NCBI GenBank assembly: GCA_937899715.1
Contig: CALCNX010000029.1
Span: 1 to 64,000 of the forward strand
Direction: 5' to 3'
DNA length: 64,000 bases
Origin: an uncultured bacterium
Lineage (GTDB): Bacteria; Bacteroidota; Ignavibacteria; Kapaibacteriales; UBA4661
Shown here: one piece after another, positions 1 through 7,958 of the stretch
Layout of the letters: the number at the start of each line of letters is the position of its first letter
How positions within the stretch are numbered: position 1 is the stretch's first letter
Made by a program: the position numbers and the translations under genes
The notes under the pieces: generated by a model
What the model saw: the letters and a program-made list of their open reading frames with translations, nothing else
What the model was told of the DNA's origin: nothing
Databases searched by the model: none

Positions 1-4
1 ACTT

Positions 5-25
5 CGGGCTTTGCCCGCTTTTTTT
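5..25 (+). terminator. Rho-independent terminator at window edge
   Basis: A five-base stem (CGGGC at 5-9, GCCCG at 13-17) with a TTT loop is followed by seven T. It would end a gene lying left of the window. The stem may continue beyond the edge, so its full strength cannot be judged. The rest of 26-191 holds no gene. A TATCTTTG at 122-129 resembles the Bacteroidota -7 box and could serve nuoJ, but no good -33 partner was found. Confidence 0.55.
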
Positions 26-191
26 ACCTACTTTCCGACTTTTCAAACAAGCTCTTATGGCAGTATTCACGAAAAAGCAGCCGATTCGTCAGAAAAACGT
101 ATGAAATTTCCATCTTTCTTGTATCTTTGTGCGCATTGTTGATTGAAAACATACGCAACAATTTTTCCCACTTTGTATTCTGACTAGAGCC

Positions 192-704
192 ATGAGTCTT
201 GCCACTGGCGCATTTTTCGTCTTTGCTGCGGGCGCTGTTGCCACCGCAATTTTGCTCATTACGCGTAAAAGCGCGATTCCTGCAGCACTTTGTCTCATTA
301 CGCATTTTTTCTGCCTTTCGGGTTTATACCTGACCTTGCAGGCACAGCTTTTAGCTGCCTTGCAGGTACTGGTCTATGCAGGAGCCATCATGGTCTTGGT
401 AGTGTTCGTTATTATGTTGCTTAATCTAGGCGATGAAGTGAAATCCGTCAAACACTCGCAAGTACGCTCGGTTGTGGCGATTGTTTTTGTCGGTGTCATG
501 GGTTTGCAGCTCTTGGCATTTTTGCTGGGACAGCAAAGTGCGCACACGGCAGTACCGCCTAATGCGGAACTTGTCGGCAGCGTTGGCGAGCTAGGGCGTG
601 TGCTCTATACCGATTATCTCTTTCCGTTTGAAGCGGTCTCATTGCTGCTTCTCTCAGCAGTTGTCGGCTCATTGGTACTTGCCAAACGCAAACTTGAAAA
701 CTAG
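192..704 (+). CDS. nuoJ: NADH-quinone oxidoreductase subunit J
   Basis: This is a membrane subunit of respiratory complex I (NDH-1), part of the proton-pumping arm. The 170-residue protein is almost entirely hydrophobic, with about five membrane helices. It carries the NuoJ signature around residues 50-80 (LQVLVYAGAIMVLVVFVIML), including the conserved YAGAI in helix 3. The length fits the family (about 165-200). The ATG at 192 is used because the hydrophobic first helix begins directly after it. nuoK follows after 40 bases and is surely co-transcribed. Unusually, a terminator lies upstream and another lies after nuoK, so only J and K of complex I are present here. Confidence 0.95.
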   Translation: MSLATGAFFVFAAGAVATAILLITRKSAIPAALCLITHFFCLSGLYLTLQAQLLAALQVLVYAGAIMVLVVFVIMLLNLGDEVKSVKHSQVRSVVAIVFVGVMGLQLLAFLLGQQSAHTAVPPNAELVGSVGELGRVLYTDYLFPFEAVSLLLLSAVVGSLVLAKRKLEN

Positions 705-744
705 AAAAAATTACTTCTCAGCATTTACTCTTCAATATCCCGCT

Positions 745-1056
745 ATGTTCCAGTCTATACCGCTTGAATACTACCTTTTGCTTTCGGGCACACTCTTCTG
801 TATTGGTGCCGTTGGTGTACTGACACGCCGCAATGCGATTCTGATGTTCATGTGCATCGAACTCATGCTCAATGCGGTAAATCTTACGCTCGTCGCTTTT
901 TCCAGCTATTTGGGCGATACCGCAGGGCAAATTTTCGTCTTTTTCACGATGACCGTTGCTGCTGCCGAAGCTGCCGTGGGACTGGCAATCATTCTTGCGC
1001 TCTTCCGAAATAAGCAGACCGTCTATGTGGACGAAGTGAATTTAATGCGCTGGTAA
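745..1056 (+). CDS. nuoK: NADH-quinone oxidoreductase subunit K
   Basis: This is a small membrane subunit of complex I in the proton-translocating antiporter-like chain. The chosen ATG at 745 gives 103 residues, the usual NuoK size (about 100). The open frame continues upstream to 598, but that part overlaps nuoJ and is not NuoK-like. Three helices are visible. The family's conserved glutamates are present in helix 2 (MFMCIELMLNAVNL) and helix 3 (TVAAAEAAVGLAI). It lies 40 bases after nuoJ. No nuoL, M or N follows: a hairpin terminator comes directly after and then pstS begins. Confidence 0.95.
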   Translation: MFQSIPLEYYLLLSGTLFCIGAVGVLTRRNAILMFMCIELMLNAVNLTLVAFSSYLGDTAGQIFVFFTMTVAAAEAAVGLAIILALFRNKQTVYVDEVNLMRW

Positions 1057-1086
1057 GCACTCTGATTTTTTATGGATTATTCCTGA

Positions 1087-1131
1087 AAGCCCATGCAACA
1101 CGATGACGAATTGTTGTATGGGCTTTGTTGT
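1087..1131 (+). terminator. Terminator after nuoK
   Basis: Fourteen-base arms (AAGCCCATGCAACA at 1087-1100 and TGTTGTATGGGCTT at 1112-1125) pair with a single G-T wobble around an 11-base loop, and a T-rich tract follows. It closes the nuoJK transcript before the pst operon. Confidence 0.7.
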
Positions 1132-1277
1132 TATCAAATCGTAATACACCTTTCATACTTTCGTCTGCCCGAAAAACAGGTAAAAGTGATAAATTGGCGC
1201 GACTTTCAATAAGACTAGCATCGGCATAATGCAAGAACAATGGTACAAAACTTTCGATAAAAATTGACTATACTTTT

Positions 1278-2144
1278 ATGAACCAACAAATTAACCGCTT
1301 TCGCAATATCACTCTTCGTGTGCTGCTTGGCTGTACGTTCATATTCTCGCACGCCCTTGCACAGGATAATTCTCGCAAGCCTGTTCTGACAATAAAAGGC
1401 TCAGATACAATGGTAATTCTCGTGCAACGCTGGACGGAAATGTTTCCCGATAAGAGCAAAGTGCAGTTTCAAGTGACCGGTGGCGGTTCGGGCACAGGTA
1501 TATCTGCGCTTATCAATGGTACGACTGATATTTGCTCGTCCTCACGACCCATGAAACCAAGCGAGGTCAAGCAAATCCGCGAAAAGTATAAGTACAATGG
1601 GCTGGAAGTACGTGTGGCACGAGACGGTATTGCTGTCTATTTGAACGTGAATAACCCCGTGCAAAATCTCACGATTGGTCAGGTAAAGCGCGTGTACACA
1701 GGCGAAATTGTGAATTGGAAAGAACTCGGCGGTAACGATGCGAAAATAGTGCTGTATAGCCGCGAAAATAACTCCGGCACCTACGAGTTTTTCAAAGAGC
1801 ACGTTCTACAAAAACAAGATTTTGCCGCGCAGACGCAACATATGGTCGGCACGGGCGCTCTTGTGAACGCGGTGGCAAAAGACCCTAACGCTATCGGCTT
1901 CGGCGGAATTGCCTACGCAAGCGGCGTGAAACCTGCGGCACTCGCTTTCAACGAAAGCAGCCGCTATGTGCTTCCGAAAGAAGAGGAAATTTTAAGCGGT
2001 AATTATCCTGTCTCGCGTCTGCTCTATTTCTATCTCAAAGAGCGCCCAAGCGGTCTTGCAAAAGAGTTTATTGATTGGGTTATCAGCAAAAAGGGGCAAG
2101 ATGTTGTGAACGAAGTGGGCTACTTACCAACAAAAAAATTCTAA
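1278..2144 (+). CDS. pstS: Phosphate ABC transporter substrate-binding protein
   Basis: This is a periplasmic phosphate-binding protein that delivers phosphate to the PstCAB importer. The 288-residue protein starts with an export signal (hydrophobic core about residues 12-28, probable cleavage at ALA-Q). The mature part has the PstS phosphate-loop motifs GSDT (41-44) and GGGSGTG (68-74), the SSRPM segment, and a later SRENNSGTYEFF stretch typical of the family. An LLGC at 16-19 could be read as a lipobox, but hydrophobic residues continue after it, so signal peptidase I cleavage is more likely. It is the first gene of pstS-pstC-pstA-pstB-phoU. No clear Pho box was recognised upstream. Confidence 0.93.
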   Translation: MNQQINRFRNITLRVLLGCTFIFSHALAQDNSRKPVLTIKGSDTMVILVQRWTEMFPDKSKVQFQVTGGGSGTGISALINGTTDICSSSRPMKPSEVKQIREKYKYNGLEVRVARDGIAVYLNVNNPVQNLTIGQVKRVYTGEIVNWKELGGNDAKIVLYSRENNSGTYEFFKEHVLQKQDFAAQTQHMVGTGALVNAVAKDPNAIGFGGIAYASGVKPAALAFNESSRYVLPKEEEILSGNYPVSRLLYFYLKERPSGLAKEFIDWVISKKGQDVVNEVGYLPTKKF

Positions 2145-2207
2145 CGTTGCCCGTTCGCTGCCTGCTTTTTTCACGTCATCACCCAAGCCATCATTACGAC
2201 AAACACT

Positions 2208-3359
2208 ATGGAACAAGTTACAACGCCTTCTCCCGCACAAAAACACTCTTTTGTCCGCAAAACGAATAATATCGGCGAGCGCATCATTGAGCGCTGCGTC
2301 AAGATTATCGGGGGCGTTGCTGTTGTCTTGATTTTTCTGATCTTGCTCTTTGTGCTGCGCGAGGCTCTACCACTGCTTATGGGTGCTTTTTCGCAACCCC
2401 GCACCGCCCAAAGCAGCGTAGAATCAAGCCTGTCCGACACTCTCAACCTCAAGCCCGAAGTCTATAATCCCGATGTTATCCTGAGTGAACACCAAGCACC
2501 CGAAGAATTTGCTCCTGAAGTCTATAACCCTGATGTCAGCGTACCCGCGACCATTCTTGCCGAAAAAGTAAATACGAGGAACGAAGCCGACGGCGACCAC
2601 ATCACGCTGGCAAACATTCTAGGCACTATTTGGCAACCTGTTTCGACTATGCCGAAGTTCGGTATAATGCCACTTGTCATCGGCACAGCAAAAACCACGT
2701 TTGTTGCAATTTTTATCGGCGCACCACTTGGAATCTTGGCTGCACTCTATGCTGCCTTCTTCGCTCCTCGACGTTTGCGAGAAGTCATTAAGCCGATGGT
2801 GGAGATTCTGGCGGGCTTTCCGTCGGTCGTGATTGGCTTTTTCTGCTTGCTGTATGTCGGCTCGGCGTTGCAAAACCTTTTTGGGTTTGATTTTCGGCTC
2901 AATGCCTTCGTAGGCGGCATTGGGCTTGCGATTGCAGTTATCCCGATTGTTTTTACCATTACTGAAGATACACTCTCGGCTGTGCCGAAATCGCTTCTGG
3001 AAGCATCGCTGGCTATGGGTGCAACGCAGTGGGAAAGCGCCTATAAGGTGATGCTGCCTGCTGCTTTTCCGGGTGTGTTTGCGGCGGTACTGCTCGGCAT
3101 CGGGCGGGCATTTGGCGAGACGATGATTGCGCTTATGGCAACCGGCAACGCAGCGATGGTTTCTACCTCCATTGGCGACCCCGTGCGTACGTTCTCCGCC
3201 ACGATCGGCGCGGAGATGGGGGAGGTTATTTGGGGTTCGGCGCATTATAGCATCTTGTTTTTCCTCGGCGTTCTGCTTTTTATTGTTTCATTCACGCTCA
3301 ACGCCGTGACTGAACTTTTTGTCAAAGAACGACTCGCAAAGAAACTGCAAGGCGGATAA
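2208..3359 (+). CDS. pstC: Phosphate ABC transporter permease PstC
   Basis: This is an inner-membrane permease of the high-affinity phosphate importer, paired with PstA. It has 383 residues with a first helix at about 33-58 and a typical PstC permease core from about residue 145. The coupling-helix motif (LGATQWES-type, here AMGATQWESAYKVMLPAAFPG) meets PstB. Between helix 1 and the core is a long hydrophilic insert of about 80 residues. In it an eight-residue word, PEVYNPDV, occurs twice, 20 residues apart (83-90 and 103-110). This makes the protein longer than E. coli PstC (319). The insert should lie in the periplasm. Confidence 0.93.
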   Translation: MEQVTTPSPAQKHSFVRKTNNIGERIIERCVKIIGGVAVVLIFLILLFVLREALPLLMGAFSQPRTAQSSVESSLSDTLNLKPEVYNPDVILSEHQAPEEFAPEVYNPDVSVPATILAEKVNTRNEADGDHITLANILGTIWQPVSTMPKFGIMPLVIGTAKTTFVAIFIGAPLGILAALYAAFFAPRRLREVIKPMVEILAGFPSVVIGFFCLLYVGSALQNLFGFDFRLNAFVGGIGLAIAVIPIVFTITEDTLSAVPKSLLEASLAMGATQWESAYKVMLPAAFPGVFAAVLLGIGRAFGETMIALMATGNAAMVSTSIGDPVRTFSATIGAEMGEVIWGSAHYSILFFLGVLLFIVSFTLNAVTELFVKERLAKKLQGG

Positions 3360-3428
3360 ACAAACAGGCTTTCAGCTGAAAAGCAACTCACCATTCAAAA
3401 CTCAGCACTCAACACTTTCTTCCTCATC

Positions 3429-4328
3429 ATGTCCACAAAACGCCTCATAGGGATTTTCGCCATCGGCGCAGCTACGGTTGCAGTAATTGCTATTGCGGGG
3501 CTTGTCTTTAGCACGATGGGAACGTTTCTCGTGAAAGGCTTGCCAAACATAACGTGGCAACTGCTCTCGGAAGCTCCGCGCAACAACAACACCGAAGGCG
3601 GCATATTTCCTGCTATCTATGGCACAACGCTGCTTGTGCTTGTGATGTCCATTCTCGGCGTACCGATTGGCACAATTACGGCAATTTATTTGAACGAATA
3701 CACCCGCGCCGGAGCCGTCATGCCGCGCGTTATTCGCTTTGCCGTCAATACGTTGGCGGGCGTGCCGTCTATCGTTTTTGGACTTTTTGGTTTGGGATTT
3801 TTTGTGCAATTTCTGGGTGTCGGGCTGGACAAAACCTTTGGCAATACTGAAGCAATTTGGGCAAAGCCCGCTCTACTATGGGCTTCTGCGACGCTTGCCG
3901 CGCTCACATTGCCGGTGGTGATTGTATCGGTTGAGGAAGCGCTCAAAAACGTTCCCCAAGAAATGCGCGAAGGCAGCCTTGCTCTTGGTGCGACACGCTG
4001 GCAGACAATTTGGAAAATTGTCCTTCCGAACTCCACAACTGGCATTTTGACCGGCTCTATTTTGGCAATCGGACGTAGCGCGGGCGAAGTCGCACCGATA
4101 CTTTTTACAGGTGTGGTCTATTCGCTGCCGCAACTGCCCGACGGCATTTCAAGCCAGTTCATGCACTTGGGGTATCACTTGTTTGTTCTTTCTACGCAGT
4201 CCCCCGACGTTGACAAAACCTTGCCTTTGCAGTACGCAACAACGTTGGTGCTGCTTATGCTCACCTTCACCCTGAATTTTGCTGCAACCTTCATTCGTTC
4301 TCGCATCAGAAGCAAACAATTTCGTTAA
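3429..4328 (+). CDS. pstA: Phosphate ABC transporter permease PstA
   Basis: This is the second membrane subunit of the phosphate importer. It has 299 residues and six predicted helices, with the family motifs GGIFPAIYGT after helix 1 and the coupling segment LALGATRWQTIWKIVLPNS around residues 184-202, then the GRSAGEVAPILFTG segment. Its length matches E. coli PstA (296). It lies 69 bases after pstC; that gap contains short CTCA-rich words (3393-3417) resembling repeats found elsewhere in the window. It is followed 13 bases later by pstB. Confidence 0.94.
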   Translation: MSTKRLIGIFAIGAATVAVIAIAGLVFSTMGTFLVKGLPNITWQLLSEAPRNNNTEGGIFPAIYGTTLLVLVMSILGVPIGTITAIYLNEYTRAGAVMPRVIRFAVNTLAGVPSIVFGLFGLGFFVQFLGVGLDKTFGNTEAIWAKPALLWASATLAALTLPVVIVSVEEALKNVPQEMREGSLALGATRWQTIWKIVLPNSTTGILTGSILAIGRSAGEVAPILFTGVVYSLPQLPDGISSQFMHLGYHLFVLSTQSPDVDKTLPLQYATTLVLLMLTFTLNFAATFIRSRIRSKQFR

Positions 4329-4341
4329 TACGATTTTTACT

Positions 4342-5112
4342 ATGAGCAAAAAAATTACAGAAACTAAGATTGAGGCAAACGATTTATGCGTGTATTATGG
4401 CGCAAAGCAAGCGCTCCACCGCATTTCGATTGACCTTTTCGAGCGTGAAGTTACTGCCTTTATCGGTCCGTCGGGCTGCGGCAAATCTACCTTCCTCCGC
4501 AGTATCAATCGCATGAACGACCTTGTACCCACAGCCCGCGTGACGGGTAATCTTTACATTGACGGCGTGGATATTTATCACAGCAGCGTGGATGTGGTCG
4601 AACTCCGTAAGCGTGTTGGCATGGTGTTCCAAAAGTCAACGCCCTTCCCAAAGTCTATTTACGATAACGTCGCCTTCGGACCACGATTGAACGGCATTAC
4701 TGACCGCACAGAACTGGATAGAATCGTCGAAGAGAGCCTCATCAACGCGGCACTTTTCGATGAAGTCAAAGATCGCTTGGATTCATCGGCAATGGGCTTG
4801 TCGGGCGGGCAGCAGCAACGCTTATGTATTGCGCGGGCGGTGGCGGTCAATCCGTCTATTTTGCTCATGGATGAACCTTGTTCGGCGCTTGACCCGATTT
4901 CAACGGCGAAGGTCGAGGAATTGATTTTGGAACTGAAAAAGCAATATACTATTGTAATTGTGACGCATAATATGCAACAAGCCGCCCGCGTAAGCGAATA
5001 TACTGCCTTCTTTTACATGGGTCATTTGGTAGAGTACGATAAAACTCGTAAAATATTCACGAATCCCAGCAAAAAAGAGACTGAGGATTACGTTACCGGA
5101 CGCTTCGGATAA
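4342..5112 (+). CDS. pstB: Phosphate ABC transporter ATPase PstB
   Basis: This cytoplasmic ATPase powers phosphate import. The ATG at 4342 gives 256 residues, matching PstB (257 in E. coli); the open frame extends upstream into pstA but that part is not PstB-like. Walker A (GPSGCGKST, 42-50), the PstB-specific stretch SINRMNDLVP, the Q-loop region GMVFQKSTPFP, the signature LSGGQQQR and Walker B ILLMDEP are all intact. phoU follows 59 bases later. The gap carries short ATTCGTCATTCC-like words. Confidence 0.96.
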   Translation: MSKKITETKIEANDLCVYYGAKQALHRISIDLFEREVTAFIGPSGCGKSTFLRSINRMNDLVPTARVTGNLYIDGVDIYHSSVDVVELRKRVGMVFQKSTPFPKSIYDNVAFGPRLNGITDRTELDRIVEESLINAALFDEVKDRLDSSAMGLSGGQQQRLCIARAVAVNPSILLMDEPCSALDPISTAKVEELILELKKQYTIVIVTHNMQQAARVSEYTAFFYMGHLVEYDKTRKIFTNPSKKETEDYVTGRFG

Positions 5113-5171
5113 AATGCGTTCTGTCTTGTCCAGTCCTAATTCGTCATTCCTCATTCGTAATTTTTACCAGC

Positions 5172-5882
5172 ATGCACCGTTCATTTGAAGATAGCTTAGA
5201 CAAACTCCGTACACGACTTATCCGCATGGGTAGTATCGTGGAGGAACAGGTAGAATTTTCGTTCCGCGCTGTACTGAAAGGCGACGAGCAAATTGCGCGT
5301 TTGGTGATGGAACGCGACGACAAGGTGGACAAGCTCGATATGAAAATTGATAAGCAGTGCCAAAAGATTTTCGCTCTTCATCAGCCTGTGGCAAGTGATT
5401 TACGCTTGCTTTTGGCGGCACTGAAAATTAACAACGAGTTGGAGCGTATCGGAGATTTGGCATTTAATATAGCCCGTAACTTGATAGAGCAGCCGAGTCT
5501 GCCGCACATTGCCGGAACGTTGCATCTGGAGCGCCTCACGCAGGGCGTACACACGATGGTCAAAGGAAGTTTGGATGCTTTTGTCAATAACGACCCGGAG
5601 TTGGCATATCAAATCATGCGTACCGACAACCACATTGACGCTCTCACAAAGGAAATTTTTGACGAGACTATCGTCCTCATGAAGCGCGACGCATCGGTCA
5701 TTGATCCCTCAGTAGGGATGCTGATGGTGCTGCGTAATCTGGAGCGTATGGCAGACCAAGCTACAAATATCTGCGAAAACGTCATTTTTCTTGTGGAAGC
5801 AAAACTGGTGCGCTCTATTCATAGCGAAGACGATGGTCAGCCCCTCGATGGCGATAAGGACAGCGACCGCGACGAGGAGTAA
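5172..5882 (+). CDS. phoU: Phosphate signaling complex protein PhoU
   Basis: PhoU links the Pst importer to the PhoR/PhoB sensor system and limits phosphate uptake. The 236-residue all-helical protein has the two PhoU repeats, each with the metal-binding E/D...R..D pattern (NNELERIGDLAFNIAR near residue 90 and LRNLERMADQATNICENV near 185). The C-terminus is acidic (DGDKDSDRDEE). It is the last gene of the pst operon. No phoR or phoB is adjacent. The next gene, purC, is convergent only 27 bases away. Confidence 0.93.
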   Translation: MHRSFEDSLDKLRTRLIRMGSIVEEQVEFSFRAVLKGDEQIARLVMERDDKVDKLDMKIDKQCQKIFALHQPVASDLRLLLAALKINNELERIGDLAFNIARNLIEQPSLPHIAGTLHLERLTQGVHTMVKGSLDAFVNNDPELAYQIMRTDNHIDALTKEIFDETIVLMKRDASVIDPSVGMLMVLRNLERMADQATNICENVIFLVEAKLVRSIHSEDDGQPLDGDKDSDRDEE

Positions 5883-5909
5883 CAGAAAAACATCAGTAAA
5901 GATGAAATC

Positions 5910-6779
5910 TTATGCCGTTAGGCGTTCCAATGCCTCACGGTATTTTGCTGCGGTCTTGTCCAGAATTTCTTGTGGTAAGTTGGGCGGTGGATATTGTTTA
6001 TTCCAATCCAGTGTTTCGAGGTAATCTCGCAGAACTTGTTTGTCAAAATTCATCTGAGATTTGCCCGGTTGCCATTCATTCGCCAGCCAGAAGCGCGAGG
6101 AATCCGGTGTCAGTGCCTCGTCAATAAGAATTATTGCGCCTGTGGTATCAACGCCAAACTCAAATTTCGTGTCTGCCAGAATAATTCCTCGCTTTGCGGC
6201 ATACTCGGCTGCAAAAGTATAAAGCCGTATGCTCAAATCCCGCACGTCGGCTGCTGTCTTTGCCCCGACAATCGTAGCAGCTTCTTCAAACGAGATATTT
6301 TCGTCGTGACCGGTTTCCGCTTTCGTGGCGGGCGTGAAAATTGGTTCTGCCAGCCGTGATGATTCCTGTAAGCCGCTTGGGAGCTTGATGCCGCAGATTG
6401 TTTCCGATGTCTTATATTCTTTCCAGCCAGAACCCGCCACATAGCCCCGCACGACACATTCTATTGCCAAGGGAGCAGTCTTTTCGACCAGCATAGAGCG
6501 CCCGCGCAACACATCAGCGTATTTTAGGCATTCTGCCGGATATTCGGCAACATTGCTTGATATGAGATGATTCCGCACAATGTGGCGCGTTTTCTCGAAC
6601 CAAAAGAGCGATACGGATGTGAGAATCTCACCTTTCTGCGGAATCGGTTGCCCCATGATAACATCAAAAGCCGAGATGCGGTCGGTCGCAACCATGAGAA
6701 GCGTCGTGTCGAGGTCGTACACATCGCGTACTTTGCCGCGCCGGAAGAGCTTGAGGTCGGGGAAGTCTGTTTGAATCAT
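5910..6779 (-). CDS. purC: Phosphoribosylaminoimidazole-succinocarboxamide synthase
   Basis: This enzyme joins CAIR with aspartate, using ATP, to form SAICAR in purine biosynthesis. The 289-residue protein belongs to the longer PurC class (about 290-300 residues, like yeast Ade1). Visible family motifs are GKVRDVYD at 15-22, DRISAFDV in the ATP/CAIR site, the central VVRGYVAGSGWKEY, the conserved LPSGL and the EALTPDSSRFW stretch that binds substrate. It stands alone on the minus strand with no other pur gene nearby, convergent with phoU. Confidence 0.95.
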   Translation of the reverse strand: MIQTDFPDLKLFRRGKVRDVYDLDTTLLMVATDRISAFDVIMGQPIPQKGEILTSVSLFWFEKTRHIVRNHLISSNVAEYPAECLKYADVLRGRSMLVEKTAPLAIECVVRGYVAGSGWKEYKTSETICGIKLPSGLQESSRLAEPIFTPATKAETGHDENISFEEAATIVGAKTAADVRDLSIRLYTFAAEYAAKRGIILADTKFEFGVDTTGAIILIDEALTPDSSRFWLANEWQPGKSQMNFDKQVLRDYLETLDWNKQYPPPNLPQEILDKTAAKYREALERLTA

Positions 6780-6861
6780 TGGTCGTTGTAAAAATTTCTG
6801 TGATGCCGTTTATAGTGTGCCGTGCAATGGCGTAAAATCTACGGTTACAAATATAGCGCGC

Positions 6862-7001
6862 ATTTTACTTGTAGCAGCAAGAATATTTTTGATAATTTTG
6901 GAAACTCAAAAAACGAAATAAGTTTCCGTCGTGGATATTTTACTTGCGGCTTCAAAAATATTTCGATAATTTTGGAAACTCAAAAAACGAAATAAGTTTC
7001 C
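6862..7001 (+). promoter_or_regulatory. Tandem promoter-operator repeat upstream of TetR gene
   Basis: Two direct repeats of 66 and 65 bases (6862-6927, 6937-7001) precede the TetR gene. Each holds CTTG (6868-6871; 6943-6946), a spacer of 21 or 20 bases, TAATTTTG (6893-6900; 6967-6974), and then a perfect inverted repeat GGAAACT-N14-AGTTTCC (6900-6927; 6974-7001). The first two elements fit the Bacteroidota -33/-7 promoter form and the palindrome fits a TetR-family operator. The spacers differ between copies (TAGCAGC against CGGCTTC) while boxes and palindrome are conserved, which suggests selection on them. The second operator ends at the base before the ATG at 7002. Confidence 0.7.
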
Positions 7002-7796
7002 ATGGTGAAACTTTTTCATTTCTTCCGCGTACTACTTTCAATTAAGCCAACAGTGGAACGAATTGAACAACACGAACAGCAAATGAATACTATCGGCACA
7101 ACGCACGACAGTGCACAAGAAATCATGCTCGACGAGCCGACGAAAGCCGATAGCGCGGCCCGTACAAAAATCCTTCTCGCCGCCGGAGACCTCTTTATGG
7201 AATTTGGTCCTTCGCGCGTGAAAATGGAAGAAATTGCCGAAAAACTGGCGATGAGCAAAAAAACTCTGTACAAACATTTCACGAGTAAAGATGAGGTGCT
7301 GCACTGCGTCATTGATGCCTCGCAATGCGAAATCCACAATTTCATGCAAGCGTTTATGGACGGCTTGCCGTCTGCCAAAGATGATGATGATTTTTTGATG
7401 CGCGTTTCTATGACGATAGAGCGTCTTTCCGAGCGCGTCGCTACGATGTGGCGCTCACCCTTTATGAAAGACATTGAGCGAGCATACCCGCAGTTGTGGC
7501 AAGAATTTGTCGAAAGCAGAAGGCATAATATCCTTGTTTCGGTTACAACAATATGTACTGAAGCAAAACGCCGCGGAATCTTGCGTGATGATGTGAATTA
7601 CGACCTCTTTACGCTCATGTATCTACACTGCGTCGAAAATATCATGCACCCCCGGATGGGCAATGAACTTTCGATGACAGCCAAGCAAATCTTTGAAATG
7701 CTGATGACCGTTCTTTTCGCCGGAGTGCTAACGCCGAAAGGACGCGAACTTGGCGGACGTTTCAAAGCACTTCAGCATCTTGGTGACCGCGTTTGA
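7002..7796 (+). CDS. TetR/AcrR family transcriptional regulator
   Basis: This is a probable repressor of the adjoining efflux genes. A TetR-type helix-turn-helix is visible at about residues 50-95 (AARTKILLAAGDLFMEFG...VKMEEIAEKLAMSKKTLYKHFTSKDEV), followed by a helical ligand domain of about 165 residues. The family usually starts within 20 residues of the HTH. The ATG at 7083 (MNTIGTTHD) is therefore a good alternative start, more so because the ATG at 7002 touches the operator. It lies upstream of tolC-mfp-rnd on the same strand, the classic layout for an AcrR-like local repressor. The ligand is unknown. The palindromes directly upstream suggest autoregulation. Confidence 0.88.
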   Translation: MVKLFHFFRVLLSIKPTVERIEQHEQQMNTIGTTHDSAQEIMLDEPTKADSAARTKILLAAGDLFMEFGPSRVKMEEIAEKLAMSKKTLYKHFTSKDEVLHCVIDASQCEIHNFMQAFMDGLPSAKDDDDFLMRVSMTIERLSERVATMWRSPFMKDIERAYPQLWQEFVESRRHNILVSVTTICTEAKRRGILRDDVNYDLFTLMYLHCVENIMHPRMGNELSMTAKQIFEMLMTVLFAGVLTPKGRELGGRFKALQHLGDRV

Positions 7797-7958
7797 TAGA
7801 GAACCTTGACAGAGGAAATTGCAACGCTTCACAAACACATTTTACCGCTTAGTCAATAATTTGAAACGCTTCACAGGCATAAATTTTTCCAAAAAGTGCA
7901 GCCATTGCACATTGCATTACCGCAAACTACATTTCTCAATTTTTTCATTGTAAAACTC

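Noticed and set aside
598..744. Upstream extension of the nuoK reading frame
   Set aside because: It overlaps nuoJ, is not hydrophobic in the NuoK pattern, and the ATG at 745 gives the normal family length.
1057..1277. Pho box upstream of pstS
   Set aside because: No pair of CTGTCAT-like direct repeats with 4-base spacing was found, and the consensus may differ in this lineage.
2619..3245. 208-residue minus-strand reading frame inside pstC
   Set aside because: It is rich in His, Arg and Cys with no domain pattern, and it is antisense to a well-conserved permease gene.
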